Source of the DNA: Methylobacter sp.
GTDB lineage: Bacteria; Pseudomonadota; Gammaproteobacteria; Methylococcales; Methylomonadaceae
Direction of reading: 5' to 3'
Length of the DNA stretch: 64,000 nt
Assembly: GCF_030680395.1 (NCBI RefSeq)
Contig: NZ_JAUXVR010000014.1
Span: forward strand, 31,643-95,642
Positions within the stretch are counted from its first letter, which is position 1, and each line of letters starts with the position of its first letter. A model generated the notes under the pieces. That model searched no databases. It saw nothing but the letters and a program-made list of their open reading frames with translations, and was not told the origin of the DNA. Shown here in pieces: positions 19,565-28,548 of this stretch. A program made the position numbers and the translations under genes.

Positions 19565-19858
19565 ATGATCATGAAAAGCATATTAACTTACCTGGCCGTA
19601 TTAACCTTGTCGTTTAATGTTTTCGCTGTTGAAGTTCAGGATGATCCGCAGATTACTGCGCCCGACAAAATAGCGCTAAATCAGGAAAATTCACCAGACA
19701 CTCATTTAGCTCCCCATATCGTTAGCAGCCATACGATTCCTCAAGCTTCAGCCGAGAAATCCAGTGAATTTATAACGGCTCTCGGCGTGTATGTGCTCAT
19801 CATCATTGTTTATTCAATTTACGGAATTAAAGCTACCTCAAAAAATGTCAGAAGCTGA
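19565..19858 (+). CDS. Small exported membrane-anchored protein, hypothetical
   Basis: 97 residues starting MIMKSILTYLAVLTLSFNVF, a typical signal peptide (cleavage near FAVEV), then a polar ~50-residue stretch and a C-terminal membrane helix (ALGVYVLIIIVYSIYGI) with a basic tail. The layout suggests a periplasmic loop anchored by its C-terminus. No family is recognised. The ATG at 19571 is also possible. A strong terminator follows at 19910. Confidence 0.6.
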   Translation: MIMKSILTYLAVLTLSFNVFAVEVQDDPQITAPDKIALNQENSPDTHLAPHIVSSHTIPQASAEKSSEFITALGVYVLIIIVYSIYGIKATSKNVRS

Positions 19859-19909
19859 ATATTGATACATAGAGTCGATACGATCAAAACATAGCTATTT
19901 ACAGGGGTT

Positions 19910-19946
19910 GACCTTCATCACTTAAAACGCGATGAAGGTCTTTTTT
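19910..19946 (+). terminator. Rho-independent terminator
   Basis: A 10-bp stem GACCTTCATC / GATGAAGGTC (19910-19919 and 19931-19940) is followed by TTTTTT. It ends the small exported-protein gene and lies between convergent genes. Confidence 0.88.
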
Positions 19947-19972
19947 AAACGCCTCGATTTCATCGTTCCCTC

Positions 19973-20431
19973 TTACGTTAAATAAGCTCTTGTTTTGGCC
20001 TCTCGCTCCTGTTCGCGCGGAACGACCCTAGCTAATTCAGTCATCTCCTCAGCCAGAAGATCCAGAATATCGTCTGCCGACACAATCCCTACCAGCCCTC
20101 CTTCCTGATTAACCACTGGGATGCGGCGGATGCCCTTGGTGCGCATCAGTCGAATCGTTTCAAACACACCGTCTTTTTCCTGCACGCTGATCAACTGCGC
20201 CCCCATGATATCGCCTACGCTAAACTCTGCGATATCCAAGGATTGGGCAATAATTTCAATGACTATATCGCGATCGGTAACAATGCCGACCGGCACCCGC
20301 TTTCCGTCAACGTCATCAACGACCACCAGATCGCCGACATGATATTCACGCATCAGTTGCGCCGCCTCCGGTAGACTCATGTCTCTGGTCGCGAACACCA
20401 CTTCGCGATTGCAAAAGTCACTAATAGACAT
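19973..20431 (-). CDS. CBS-domain pair protein
   Basis: 152 residues consisting of two CBS motifs, forming one Bateman module that usually binds adenine nucleotides and controls a partner. Typical blocks are LMREYHVGDLVVVDD, PVGIVTDRDIVIE, IRRIPVVNQEGGLVGIVSADDIL. The ATG at 20431 has GGAGG about 8 nt upstream, favouring it over an upstream GTG. It is a single cytoplasmic gene; the target is unknown. Confidence 0.88.
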   Translation of the reverse strand: MSISDFCNREVVFATRDMSLPEAAQLMREYHVGDLVVVDDVDGKRVPVGIVTDRDIVIEIIAQSLDIAEFSVGDIMGAQLISVQEKDGVFETIRLMRTKGIRRIPVVNQEGGLVGIVSADDILDLLAEEMTELARVVPREQEREAKTRAYLT

Positions 20432-20513
20432 CGCTATATCCTCCACTTAAATTAAGATAGAACCTCGATTCGTTCGGACTGCCCCCTAACCTTTATGCTT
20501 CACTCGCATACAG

Positions 20514-21134
20514 TTATGGCTTTGGAATAGTCCATTGAAAAATGCCGGCAAATGCATCTATAACTAAATCTACTGACAGTGTGGCGAGAAATATTCCCAT
20601 GATACGCTCCAGTATCGCAGCGCCGTTCTTCCCAATGATGCGCAGAAGATGCTCTGCGAGAAGCATTAACACGTAAGTAACTGCCAGGACACCAAGCATT
20701 ACAACGGCAGTTATCGCCTGCGTGGTGACGGAGTAGAGATAATTGTCGGTGAGTAAAATTACCACCATAATCGCTTCCGGCCCCACAATGGAAGGTATTG
20801 CCAGCGGAAACACCGCAATATCATGCCCGGCCTCAGACTGGCCGAAAGTGGTTGCCGCTCGGCCGAAAATCATCTGGAGGCCAAAAAGAAACAAAATGAT
20901 ACCGCCTGCAATTTGCAACGAAATAAGTTGAATGTGCATGGCAGCGAGAATAAGTTGTCCAACCAGAATTGCGCAAAGTAAAATGATAGCCGAATAAATA
21001 ATCGCCATTGTTGCAGTTTTTCTACGTTCTGTCGGCGAAAGCCCGGAAGTCAATGCCGCAAAAAGCACAACAGTGCCAATCGGTTCAATGGTTACCCAAA
21101 TCATAAGCGCGTCGTGGATTATCTTATTAAGCAC
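20514..21134 (-). CDS. MarC family integral membrane protein
   Basis: 206 residues with about six membrane segments and the MarC/UPF0056 pattern (WVTIEPIGTVVLFAALTSGL, FPLAIPSIVGPEAI, GKNGAAILERIMGIFLA). The family is called multiple antibiotic resistance protein, but a role in resistance is not supported and the function is unknown. GTG at 21134 is used, with AAAGGAG six nt upstream. Confidence 0.88.
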   Translation of the reverse strand: MLNKIIHDALMIWVTIEPIGTVVLFAALTSGLSPTERRKTATMAIIYSAIILLCAILVGQLILAAMHIQLISLQIAGGIILFLFGLQMIFGRAATTFGQSEAGHDIAVFPLAIPSIVGPEAIMVVILLTDNYLYSVTTQAITAVVMLGVLAVTYVLMLLAEHLLRIIGKNGAAILERIMGIFLATLSVDLVIDAFAGIFQWTIPKP

Positions 21135-21408
21135 ATGCTCTCCTTTGTCGCCTCAACTTTCGAGTTTAAAAACGCTCCTGATCACTTATAAACCTTATTC
21201 TTTTCTCTTGATTGCGGTGCGAATCTATTCGCACCTATATGGCATATCAAATAGCCAAGTAAATGAACTACTGCGGCATGCATGCAAGTCATTCATACCG
21301 CCCCTGCTTCGGATTACATCGTTCTTTGTCTAATTACTTACAAGATATTCTATTTTAAAAATCGCGTTATCATAATCAGCAATTGTACTTATTTGGACAG
21401 GTTTTATT

Positions 21409-22953
21409 ATGGAATTACTTTGGGTTGGCGCTGCGTATATGGCAGGCTTGATAACCAGCCGATTATATTTACCCCCCTTGGTAGGCTACCTGATGGCGGG
21501 ATATATTTTGAACGCTTTCGGCATTGAGGCCAACGAAACACTTAAGCATTTGGCCGATATCGGGATTGAATTGCTATTGTTTACAGTCGGCCTGAAATTG
21601 AAACCTTCCTCGCTGTTACGTCGCGAAGTGCTTAGCGTCGGCAGCCTGCACTTAATTATCGTAACCTTGGCTTCTGCGCTGGTTTTCTTCGGCTTTAATG
21701 GGCAAGTTACCGGCGGCTTAGTGATAGGCGTAAGCTTGGCTTTTTCCAGCACCGTTCTCGCCATTAAAGTGCTGGAAGATAGCGGCGAACTTTCCACCCT
21801 ATATGGACGGGATGTTCTAAGTATATTAATTTTACAAGACATTGTTGCCATCGGCCTGCTGGCTGTCGCTAATAACAAACAACCCTCGCCTTGGGCGCTT
21901 TGCCTTTTGCTGCTGCCTTTTCTTCGCCCTTTGGCATATCGGTTGCTGAATGCCAGCCGCGACGATGAATTGAAATTGTTATTGGGCGTAACCTTGGCGT
22001 TGGCAGGTGGCGTGTTGGCAGAAAGCGTCGGCATTTCCAGCGACATCGGCGCATTGCTGATGGGGGTTATGTTGGCTGGACATATCAACATAGACGATCT
22101 CGCCAATAAACTATGGGGCTTAAAGGAAACTTTGTTAGCCGCATTTTTCCTTCAAATCGGCTTGGCCGATTTGCCGGGTTATGACGAAATTGTGCAGGTG
22201 TTGGAGTTAATATCTCTGTTGCCATTGCAAGGCATACTTTTCTTTGTATTGTTTTTACTGGTCGGGTTGCGTGCACGCACGGCTTTTGTTTCTTCGCTGG
22301 CGTTGATGACCTACAGTGAATTTGCATTAATCACCTCGAATGTCGTCGTCGAAGCGAACCTGCTTCCACCCGCCTGGGAATCTGTCATTGGTCTGGCAGT
22401 AGCACTTTCCTTGGCTATTGCGGCACCCTTAAATCGATTTTCGCACCGTATATTTTCCTTTCTGGAACCGACCTTGGTTCGTTTTGAAAGGAAGGTCGAA
22501 CACCTGGACAGGCTACCCAACAGTATCGGGGGTGCGGAATGGCTGGTGGTGGGCATGGGCCGTACCGGCATTTCTGCATATCTCGCTTTTAGCCAGCAAG
22601 ATACGCGCGTATTGGGGTTGGACGCCGATCCTACCGTTCTGAAAAACTTACTTGCCGAGGGCCGAAGGGTGGTTTACGGTGATGCCGAAGATTCTGCGCT
22701 ATGGGAGAAACTACCCTTGGAAAAAGTCAAAGGGATTATTCTTACCATGCCGGCATTCGAAGTAAGGTCATCGTCGATCAAGCAGTTGAAAAACAGGCAA
22801 TTCGCCGGTTCTATCGGTACGGTTTGCTTTCATAACCATGAGGAAAGCAAACTTTATCGATTGGGAGCTACCTTTGTCATTCATCCCTTTATCGAAGCGG
22901 GTAAACAATTGACTGAACATATGCTGGGCTCAACCCGCAAGATGGATTTGTAA
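21409..22953 (+). CDS. Kef-type monovalent cation:proton antiporter (CPA2) with RCK domain
   Basis: 514 residues. The first ~370 residues contain about 12 membrane helices of the CPA2 exchanger fold (IGIELLLFTVGLKL, VIGVSLAFSSTVLAIKVL, SDIGALLMGVMLAG). The C-terminal TrkA-N/RCK domain starts with the Rossmann motif VVGMGRTGISA and includes LGLDADP. It probably exchanges K+ or Na+ for H+ under nucleotide control. It lacks the glutathione-specific features needed to call it KefB or KefC; YbaL is closest in layout. Confidence 0.88.
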   Translation: MELLWVGAAYMAGLITSRLYLPPLVGYLMAGYILNAFGIEANETLKHLADIGIELLLFTVGLKLKPSSLLRREVLSVGSLHLIIVTLASALVFFGFNGQVTGGLVIGVSLAFSSTVLAIKVLEDSGELSTLYGRDVLSILILQDIVAIGLLAVANNKQPSPWALCLLLLPFLRPLAYRLLNASRDDELKLLLGVTLALAGGVLAESVGISSDIGALLMGVMLAGHINIDDLANKLWGLKETLLAAFFLQIGLADLPGYDEIVQVLELISLLPLQGILFFVLFLLVGLRARTAFVSSLALMTYSEFALITSNVVVEANLLPPAWESVIGLAVALSLAIAAPLNRFSHRIFSFLEPTLVRFERKVEHLDRLPNSIGGAEWLVVGMGRTGISAYLAFSQQDTRVLGLDADPTVLKNLLAEGRRVVYGDAEDSALWEKLPLEKVKGIILTMPAFEVRSSSIKQLKNRQFAGSIGTVCFHNHEESKLYRLGATFVIHPFIEAGKQLTEHMLGSTRKMDL

Positions 22954-23019
22954 AATTAATCCTGAAACAGGCTTTTAAAATCAGTAACTCGCCTTACCTG
23001 TTGCCACCCGCTTCTCCGA

Positions 23020-23394
23020 CTATTTTGACCGGGAACTCCGCAATCGATAAACAAGCCCCCCGTATATCGCAACGTTGATGAATATTACCAAACCTGCCAG
23101 CCCAAATTGAATGTCTCTCGTAAGTCCGGCAGGATAGATAACAGGTAAAAGATAATGCTCAATAAAGCTAGTTGAATAACCGGCATCACCGGCAATGCGA
23201 CGAAGTCCGACTTCCATCACCGTAAGCGGACACAGTCCTCCGGTCAATTCAATGAAAGCTCCCCAGCAGGCCGCCGGTATATGAGCCAGCACAATCCAGG
23301 GAGAGCGAAGCGCAAGCAGGCCACCAAAAATAACGAAGCCGATAAACAGGAGATGAAGAATAAGAACAGAGTCGGCCAGGAGTCGATAGATCAT
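23020..23394 (-). CDS. DUF2784 family membrane protein
   Basis: 124 residues with about four membrane segments. The family blocks LADSVLILHLLFIGFVIFGG, WIVLAHIPAACWGAFIEL and GGLCPLTVMEVGLR identify DUF2784. Function unknown. It is convergent with the Kef-type antiporter gene upstream in the window. Confidence 0.85.
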   Translation of the reverse strand: MIYRLLADSVLILHLLFIGFVIFGGLLALRSPWIVLAHIPAACWGAFIELTGGLCPLTVMEVGLRRIAGDAGYSTSFIEHYLLPVIYPAGLTRDIQFGLAGLVIFINVAIYGGLVYRLRSSRSK

Positions 23395-23524
23395 TTCATT
23401 TTCGCTACTTCCCTAGCCGGGACAATGAGATGGCTTGCGCATATTGGATTATGGCCCGCAGGTGAGTGAATCTGCGAATCCCTGCTTATTGCTGTTCAAA
23501 TGACATAGCATTTGCCAACTCTAA

Positions 23525-23611
23525 TCATTTGTCTTTTTCCCGATCGGTTACTACGGCATAGACGACATAAATGGCATAAATTACGGTTAAAATATAAATT
23601 ATTGCTGACAT
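23525..23611 (-). CDS. Possible 28-residue single-span membrane protein
   Basis: A short frame encoding MSAIIYILTVIYAIYVVYAV then VTDREKDK: one hydrophobic helix and a charged cytoplasmic tail. The Shine-Dalgarno (GTGG) is weak. It lies alone in the 330-bp gap 23395-23724, which otherwise shows nothing recognisable. It could be a small oxidase- or transporter-associated peptide, but nothing identifies a partner. Confidence 0.4.
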   Translation of the reverse strand: MSAIIYILTVIYAIYVVYAVVTDREKDK

Positions 23612-23724
23612 AATTATTTACCACGTTAAATTAATTTTTTTATTTTTTGTCTAAGTGCCGGTTTAACTGAGCTTTTAGACAACCCGTACCGCTTTATTGA
23701 GAATATACCACAATGATCCAGATG

Positions 23725-25686
23725 CTATCTATCGGCATCGAAAACAAACGGTGGCAAGGGACAATGCAAGGTTGCGCATATTGCTCTTAGCAGTTCCGCT
23801 TCAGGAGAGGTGACTTTGCCGTCATGAGCGATTACCAACGCCAACGCGGAAACCAGGGCTTGTTTGTCTAGCATCTGTAGTCCGTCCAGCTGATTTAACG
23901 CAGTATCTGTGGCAGATATCCAATCCTGGGCTGGCGCATAACGGGGCCATTGCCCCGTATCTATCAGCATTTTTATACGCTGCTCATAGCGCCCCAAGCA
24001 TTCCATCCCTTTTTGGTAGGCTGCGCCGGTTTCGGTATGGCTTTGTTTTGCCATTACCGAAAATAACGCGCCGACAGCTTCCGGCAACTGGGTCAAACGC
24101 AGATTTTCATGTCGGCGTTGCGGGTGAGCGGCATCATTCAGGTGAGTTTTTAAAACGCGGGACAAGGCGAACTCAAACGTATCGACAACACCATCAACCT
24201 CAATCAACTGTTGTACCAAATCGGCTAAGCGTTCAAGCTGGTCCAGCGGCCGGTTTTTAATGAGGGGGAAAGCGATTTGTAATAAAGGCAGGCGAAACGC
24301 TGTGTCTAGTTTTTGTATCTCCAAATGCAAAGCTTCCGCGGCCATTGTTGTCGTTCCGCCCGATTGTTGGGCAATACAATCTAATTGCGTTCGACGCACG
24401 GCCTGGTTTGCATCAAGCAGCAACGCCAACACTAACGGCAAGGCATCAGTGCCGGAATGAGCGGCGCGATAAAGATCTTCGGGTATCGACTGGCGCAGGC
24501 TTGAAGCAAACTGTATATGCTCTTCAGCAGGCAGGCCTATCGTTTCTGTCACTGCATCCGGCGTTACGGCAAAATGTTGCGGCGCAAAACCCTCAATCGA
24601 TAAGCTTTCATCGGCGACTTCCGGGCCGCTTTGCGAGTGATCAGGCATTGCATCAGCAAGCCGGTCTATTTCAGACTCATCAAAATTCGGCTCCAATGCT
24701 TTGATACGCTGAATCAAAGGCGGATGCGTCGCCAGCAATGAGCTGAATGATGCGCTGGACGCAAACAGCATGTGGCTGACTTCTTCGGCATCCACTGTGC
24801 GTAGTTCAGAGCCTTGCTGAACGGCGGCTATTTTTTTTAATGCGCCCGCAATGCCTTGGGTCTGACGGGTAAATTGTACCGCTGAGGCATCGGCCAGAAA
24901 TTCACGTTGCCGGGACACCGCCGCTTTGATCAGCTGACCGAAAAAAACGCCGATATAGCCGATCAAAAACAGCCCTAAACCGGCCAGATAAATGGCGGCT
25001 GTACTGTCGCGGCGGGAATTATCGGAACGGATAGTGCCGTAGCGGGCGCTGTTCAAAACCGCCCTACCGATCAGACCGATGACCAGAATGCCGAACAGAA
25101 GGCCCATCAACCGTGTGCTTAAACGCATATCGCCGTTGAGGATATGACTGAATTCATGGCCGATTACGCCTTGCAACTCGTCTCTGGTAAGCGTTTCCAG
25201 CATACCGCGGGTAACCGTCACTGCCGCGTCGCCGGTGGTAAATCCTGCCGCAAAGGCGTTAATGCCGGGCTCCTGTTCCAGCACATAAACTTCCGGCATC
25301 GGAATACCTGAAGCAATCGCCATTTCTTCAACAACGTTATACAAACGGCGGCGTAGCGGATCCTTACTCTCGGCGGTAATCAACGTGCCGCCAAGGCTGC
25401 GCGCGACTTTTCCGCCACCCGAGCTCAAGGACGCAATTTTATAAAGACTGGACAGGCTGATAAAGCCGATAGTGGACAGTGAAATACCCGCCACCAGCGA
25501 CAGGTTATTGATGATCCAGTTAAAATCGGGCAGTGTCGCAGTTACCGTCTCATCACCCGAATTAATGATCAGCGCCGCTATCACCAGGTTGACCGCCGCG
25601 ACGATCGCAATTACGGCCAGCATGAACATTACAATCAAGGAACGAGTTTTACGGAGGGCATCATCCTGGCTTTGAAAGAAATTCAT
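23725..25686 (-). CDS. M48 family membrane zinc metalloprotease (HtpX-like) with TerB-like C-terminal domain
   Basis: 653 residues. Two N-terminal membrane helices precede the protease domain with the zinc motif GHEFSHILNGDMRLS; two more helices follow near FLIGYIGVFFGQL, then RQREFLADASAVQF provides the third ligand. The ~300-residue C-terminal extension contains blocks like VDGVVDTFEFAL and AHDGKVTSPEAELLRAI, which resemble TerB/tellurite-like helical repeats. It probably degrades or surveys membrane proteins. The ATG at 25686 follows AGGTG; an upstream GTG is unlikely. It is 20 bp downstream of lemA and almost certainly co-transcribed. Confidence 0.9.
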   Translation of the reverse strand: MNFFQSQDDALRKTRSLIVMFMLAVIAIVAAVNLVIAALIINSGDETVTATLPDFNWIINNLSLVAGISLSTIGFISLSSLYKIASLSSGGGKVARSLGGTLITAESKDPLRRRLYNVVEEMAIASGIPMPEVYVLEQEPGINAFAAGFTTGDAAVTVTRGMLETLTRDELQGVIGHEFSHILNGDMRLSTRLMGLLFGILVIGLIGRAVLNSARYGTIRSDNSRRDSTAAIYLAGLGLFLIGYIGVFFGQLIKAAVSRQREFLADASAVQFTRQTQGIAGALKKIAAVQQGSELRTVDAEEVSHMLFASSASFSSLLATHPPLIQRIKALEPNFDESEIDRLADAMPDHSQSGPEVADESLSIEGFAPQHFAVTPDAVTETIGLPAEEHIQFASSLRQSIPEDLYRAAHSGTDALPLVLALLLDANQAVRRTQLDCIAQQSGGTTTMAAEALHLEIQKLDTAFRLPLLQIAFPLIKNRPLDQLERLADLVQQLIEVDGVVDTFEFALSRVLKTHLNDAAHPQRRHENLRLTQLPEAVGALFSVMAKQSHTETGAAYQKGMECLGRYEQRIKMLIDTGQWPRYAPAQDWISATDTALNQLDGLQMLDKQALVSALALVIAHDGKVTSPEAELLRAICATLHCPLPPFVFDADR

Positions 25687-25706
25687 CTTCTTCACCTATA
25701 AGGCGG

Positions 25707-26297
25707 TTAAGTAAAAGAAACTCTCGGTATCTGGCGTTTTTCCGGCGCTTCTATTTCCAGATGTTCGGCAGGATTGAAATTAAACATGCCGGCCAGGATA
25801 TTGTTGGGAAAATTCTCCCGGCCGTTGTTATAGGTCATGACCGCATCATTAAAGGCCTGTCGGGCAAAAGCGACTTTGTTTTCGGTAGATGCCAGCTCTT
25901 CCTGAAACTGCATCATGTTCTGGTTGGCTTTGAGATCGGGATAGGCCTCGGCCAGTGCAAACATTTTGCCCAGACTACCCTGAAGCGTAGCCTCGGCGCT
26001 TGCCAACTGCCTGATCGCTTCGGGATCGGAAGGGTTTGCTCCGGCGGCCTTAAGCCCTGTCACTGCGGCATTCCTCGCGCTGATAACGGCATCCAGCGTC
26101 TCCTTCTCATGTTTCATATAACCCTTAACGGCTTCAACCAGATTGGGTATCAAATCGTAACGCCGGGTCAATTGAACATCTATCTGGGAGAAGGCATTTT
26201 TTACGCCGTTGCGCAAGTTGACAAGCCTGTTGTAAATACTGATAAAAAACAACGCAACAACGATGATAATACCGATTAACGCGAGTAATATAGGCAT
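25707..26297 (-). CDS. lemA: LemA family protein
   Basis: 196 residues: one N-terminal membrane helix (MPILLALIGIIIVVALFFIS) and a helical domain with the LemA blocks YNRLVNLRNGVKNAFSQIDV, RRYDLIPNLVEAVKGY and FNDAVMTYNNGRENFP. LemA proteins are anchored with the bulk outside or facing the cytoplasm and commonly pair with an M48 protease, as here. The ATG at 26297 has GGAG upstream; an ATG at 26336 is less likely. Confidence 0.92.
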   Translation of the reverse strand: MPILLALIGIIIVVALFFISIYNRLVNLRNGVKNAFSQIDVQLTRRYDLIPNLVEAVKGYMKHEKETLDAVISARNAAVTGLKAAGANPSDPEAIRQLASAEATLQGSLGKMFALAEAYPDLKANQNMMQFQEELASTENKVAFARQAFNDAVMTYNNGRENFPNNILAGMFNFNPAEHLEIEAPEKRQIPRVSFT

Positions 26298-26387
26298 GAT
26301 AATATCTCCACGAAATACCAAGAGTGACCTAATCATACAAGAGCGATTACTATCTGTCCCTTGTTATTACCACCTAATTTATAGCTT

Positions 26388-27140
26388 ATGCTCGCCGATA
26401 ATCGCCTGAAAATCATGTTGGCGATAATTGCCGCCGCAATTATCGCTATTTTTAGCGGCGACCCTATCGCCCAGGACCCGGCTTATCATAACTTCGCCGA
26501 CCAACGCCGCATCTTCAACATAGCCAATTTTTTTAATGTGCTATCCAATTTACCGTTCGTCATTATCGGTATTATGGGAGTCAGGCTGGTCGCGTTACGT
26601 AAGGCAACCGGTGGATTGGCCGAATTACAGGCGATGTACTTGACGTTTTTTGTCGGGGTGTTTTTAACCGGCTTCGGTTCTGCGTACTACCATTACCAGC
26701 CCGACAATCAAACCCTGCTGTGGGACCGTCTGCCGATGACGATAATCTTCATGGCCCTGTTCAGCGCTATTGTTGGGGAATATATTTCGACTCGGCTGGC
26801 CTGGAAATTATTTATCCCGTTGCTGGTATTGGGCATTGCTTCTGTGATTTACTGGTATGTGACAGAACTGAACGGTCACGGCGATTTGCGCGCTTACGCG
26901 CTGGTGCAGTTTCTACCGGTTTTACTGATGCCGCTGATCCTGTGGCTGTTTGACTCAAAGTTGGATAACGGCACGTATATCTGGGGCATCATCGGCGCTT
27001 ATACGGCATCGAAACTCATGGAATTGTTCGATGCCGAACTTTACCGCATTATTGGTTTGCTCAGCGGGCACTCGCTAAAACATTTGGTCGCCGCGTTCGG
27101 GACGTTGATTTTTTATTGGTCATTGCGGAAGCGCCGTTGA
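26388..27140 (+). CDS. Alkaline ceramidase-like (CREST superfamily) membrane hydrolase
   Basis: 250 residues with about seven membrane helices. The CREST metal-site pattern is visible: FGSAYYHYQPDNQTLLWDRLPM (Ser, His, Asp) and a late GHSLKHLVAA (two His). This superfamily includes alkaline ceramidases and adiponectin-receptor-like hydrolases. The substrate in bacteria is uncertain; lipid amide hydrolysis is inferred. It is followed by a bidirectional terminator. Confidence 0.75.
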   Translation: MLADNRLKIMLAIIAAAIIAIFSGDPIAQDPAYHNFADQRRIFNIANFFNVLSNLPFVIIGIMGVRLVALRKATGGLAELQAMYLTFFVGVFLTGFGSAYYHYQPDNQTLLWDRLPMTIIFMALFSAIVGEYISTRLAWKLFIPLLVLGIASVIYWYVTELNGHGDLRAYALVQFLPVLLMPLILWLFDSKLDNGTYIWGIIGAYTASKLMELFDAELYRIIGLLSGHSLKHLVAAFGTLIFYWSLRKRR

Positions 27141-27170
27141 TCTCAAAACGGGCGCTGGAAAAAGTAACGG

Positions 27171-27214
27171 GCACAAAAAAAGGTATGTCGAAATCGACAC
27201 ACCTTTTTTTGTGC
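27171..27214. terminator. Bidirectional terminator
   Basis: A near-perfect stem GCACAAAAAAAGGTATGTCG / CGACACACCTTTTTTTGTGC with A and T runs on either side. It separates the convergent ceramidase-like gene and the 108-residue membrane-protein gene and can serve both strands. Confidence 0.88.
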
Positions 27215-27229
27215 GAATAATCGAAAAAA

Positions 27230-27556
27230 CTAAGCTTTTACCGCATCGGCAATTTCATTAAACGCTTCAACTCTGGCTTTACCTGTTTTAATCAGGTCAA
27301 CTCCCGCATCGACCACCATCTTGCACAATCCTGGTGTTTTGTAGACCATCAAGCCTAAATAACCAACAACAGGAATGGCGATAAAGGCCGCAATAAAACC
27401 GTTAATCCCAACAACTCCCATCAGTTTTATAAGCAATACAACAGCATCCAAAGGTAATAAAACCATAGCGCCAAAATAGACTATTACCATGAATACGGAC
27501 ACCACAAAAACTACAAACTGAAGTAGCCTGACCAACGCAACGTTAACTTTTTTCAT
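27230..27556 (-). CDS. Small membrane protein, hypothetical
   Basis: 108 residues with two to three hydrophobic segments (LLQFVVFVVSVFMVIVYFGA, VLLIKLMGVVGI, FIAAFIAIPVVGYLGLMVY) and an amphipathic C-terminal helix. The start is ATG at 27556. No family is recognised. It is a monocistronic gene between the shared terminator and the rhomboid gene. Confidence 0.6.
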   Translation of the reverse strand: MKKVNVALVRLLQFVVFVVSVFMVIVYFGAMVLLPLDAVVLLIKLMGVVGINGFIAAFIAIPVVGYLGLMVYKTPGLCKMVVDAGVDLIKTGKARVEAFNEIADAVKA

Positions 27557-27674
27557 ATTACTTTCAATTTCCCGATAGAATTTAAGGGGTCTTTTTAGTC
27601 AGAAAATGACTCCCGACCCTAGTGTGTTGTCAATAAAACTGCTTTTTTAAGCTGCAAATTATACCTTAACACGG

Positions 27675-28367
27675 TCAAAATAATTCATTTTTTTCGGCTT
27701 GGTCTTCTTTACGAAGAAACAGCTTATATAAAACAGAGCCTGCAATAAAGCCGCCTACATGAGCCCACCATGCCATATCGACAGCCCCCCCCCCAAATAG
27801 CATTGCTGTTGTCGCGCTGTGTAATTGAATCAAAACCCACAAACCTAAAAAAGCAATCGCCGGAACATGAATGACGATGGGTAAAAACAATATAGGAACC
27901 CACACCACAACGCGTTCAAGCGGATATAGAAAAAAATAAGCTGCCAATACACCGGCTATGGCACCTGATGCGCCGACAACCGGAATAGCAAGGTTTGGAT
28001 CAAAAAGCCATTGTAAAAAAGTAGCCAAAAGACCACACGTTAAATAAAAAATTAAAAAGGACAGCCGCCCCATTCTATCCTCTACATTATCGCCAAATAT
28101 CCACAAAAACCACATATTCATGATAAGGTGCGCCCAGTTTCCGTGCAGAAACAGGCTGGTCAGAAAAGACAAATAGCCATCAAAAGGCAACCCATAATAC
28201 GGATTGGTATAGCGAATAGGCACCATGCCGTAAAGATTAATAAGCCGATAACTTAGCTGATCGGGCATCAATTTCATCGTCACGAAAACAATAATACAAA
28301 CCGCCATTATCCCCCATGTGACTAAAGGCCTTGAATGGCAGGGTGCTGTGTCTCTAATTGGTATCAT
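27675..28367 (-). CDS. Rhomboid family intramembrane serine protease
   Basis: 230 residues with about six helices. The catalytic serine lies in VVGASGAIAGVLAAY (GxSG) and the histidine in AWWAHVGGFIAG; the loop HLIMNMWFLWIFGDNVEDRMG is typical. It cleaves substrates inside the membrane; the substrate is unknown. The ATG at 28367 has AGGA about 9 nt upstream, so upstream TTG starts are discounted. A run of ten G residues lies in the coding strand near 27787-27796, a possible slippage site. Confidence 0.9.
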   Translation of the reverse strand: MIPIRDTAPCHSRPLVTWGIMAVCIIVFVTMKLMPDQLSYRLINLYGMVPIRYTNPYYGLPFDGYLSFLTSLFLHGNWAHLIMNMWFLWIFGDNVEDRMGRLSFLIFYLTCGLLATFLQWLFDPNLAIPVVGASGAIAGVLAAYFFLYPLERVVVWVPILFLPIVIHVPAIAFLGLWVLIQLHSATTAMLFGGGAVDMAWWAHVGGFIAGSVLYKLFLRKEDQAEKNELF

Positions 28368-28548
28368 CGTTCTTCCTGATCTAGGTAGGCGCAAGGACGT
28401 TATCCCTGCTTTTAACCTAGCTTAAAAGCTAAAAAACCGATTTGCAATGAATAGTTATTTAATCATAACCCTGACCGCAAAAAGTCTATAATACACGCAA
28501 AGATTGATTCCTATCATCCTTGCATTTTAGCAACCCACTTAAAGATTC

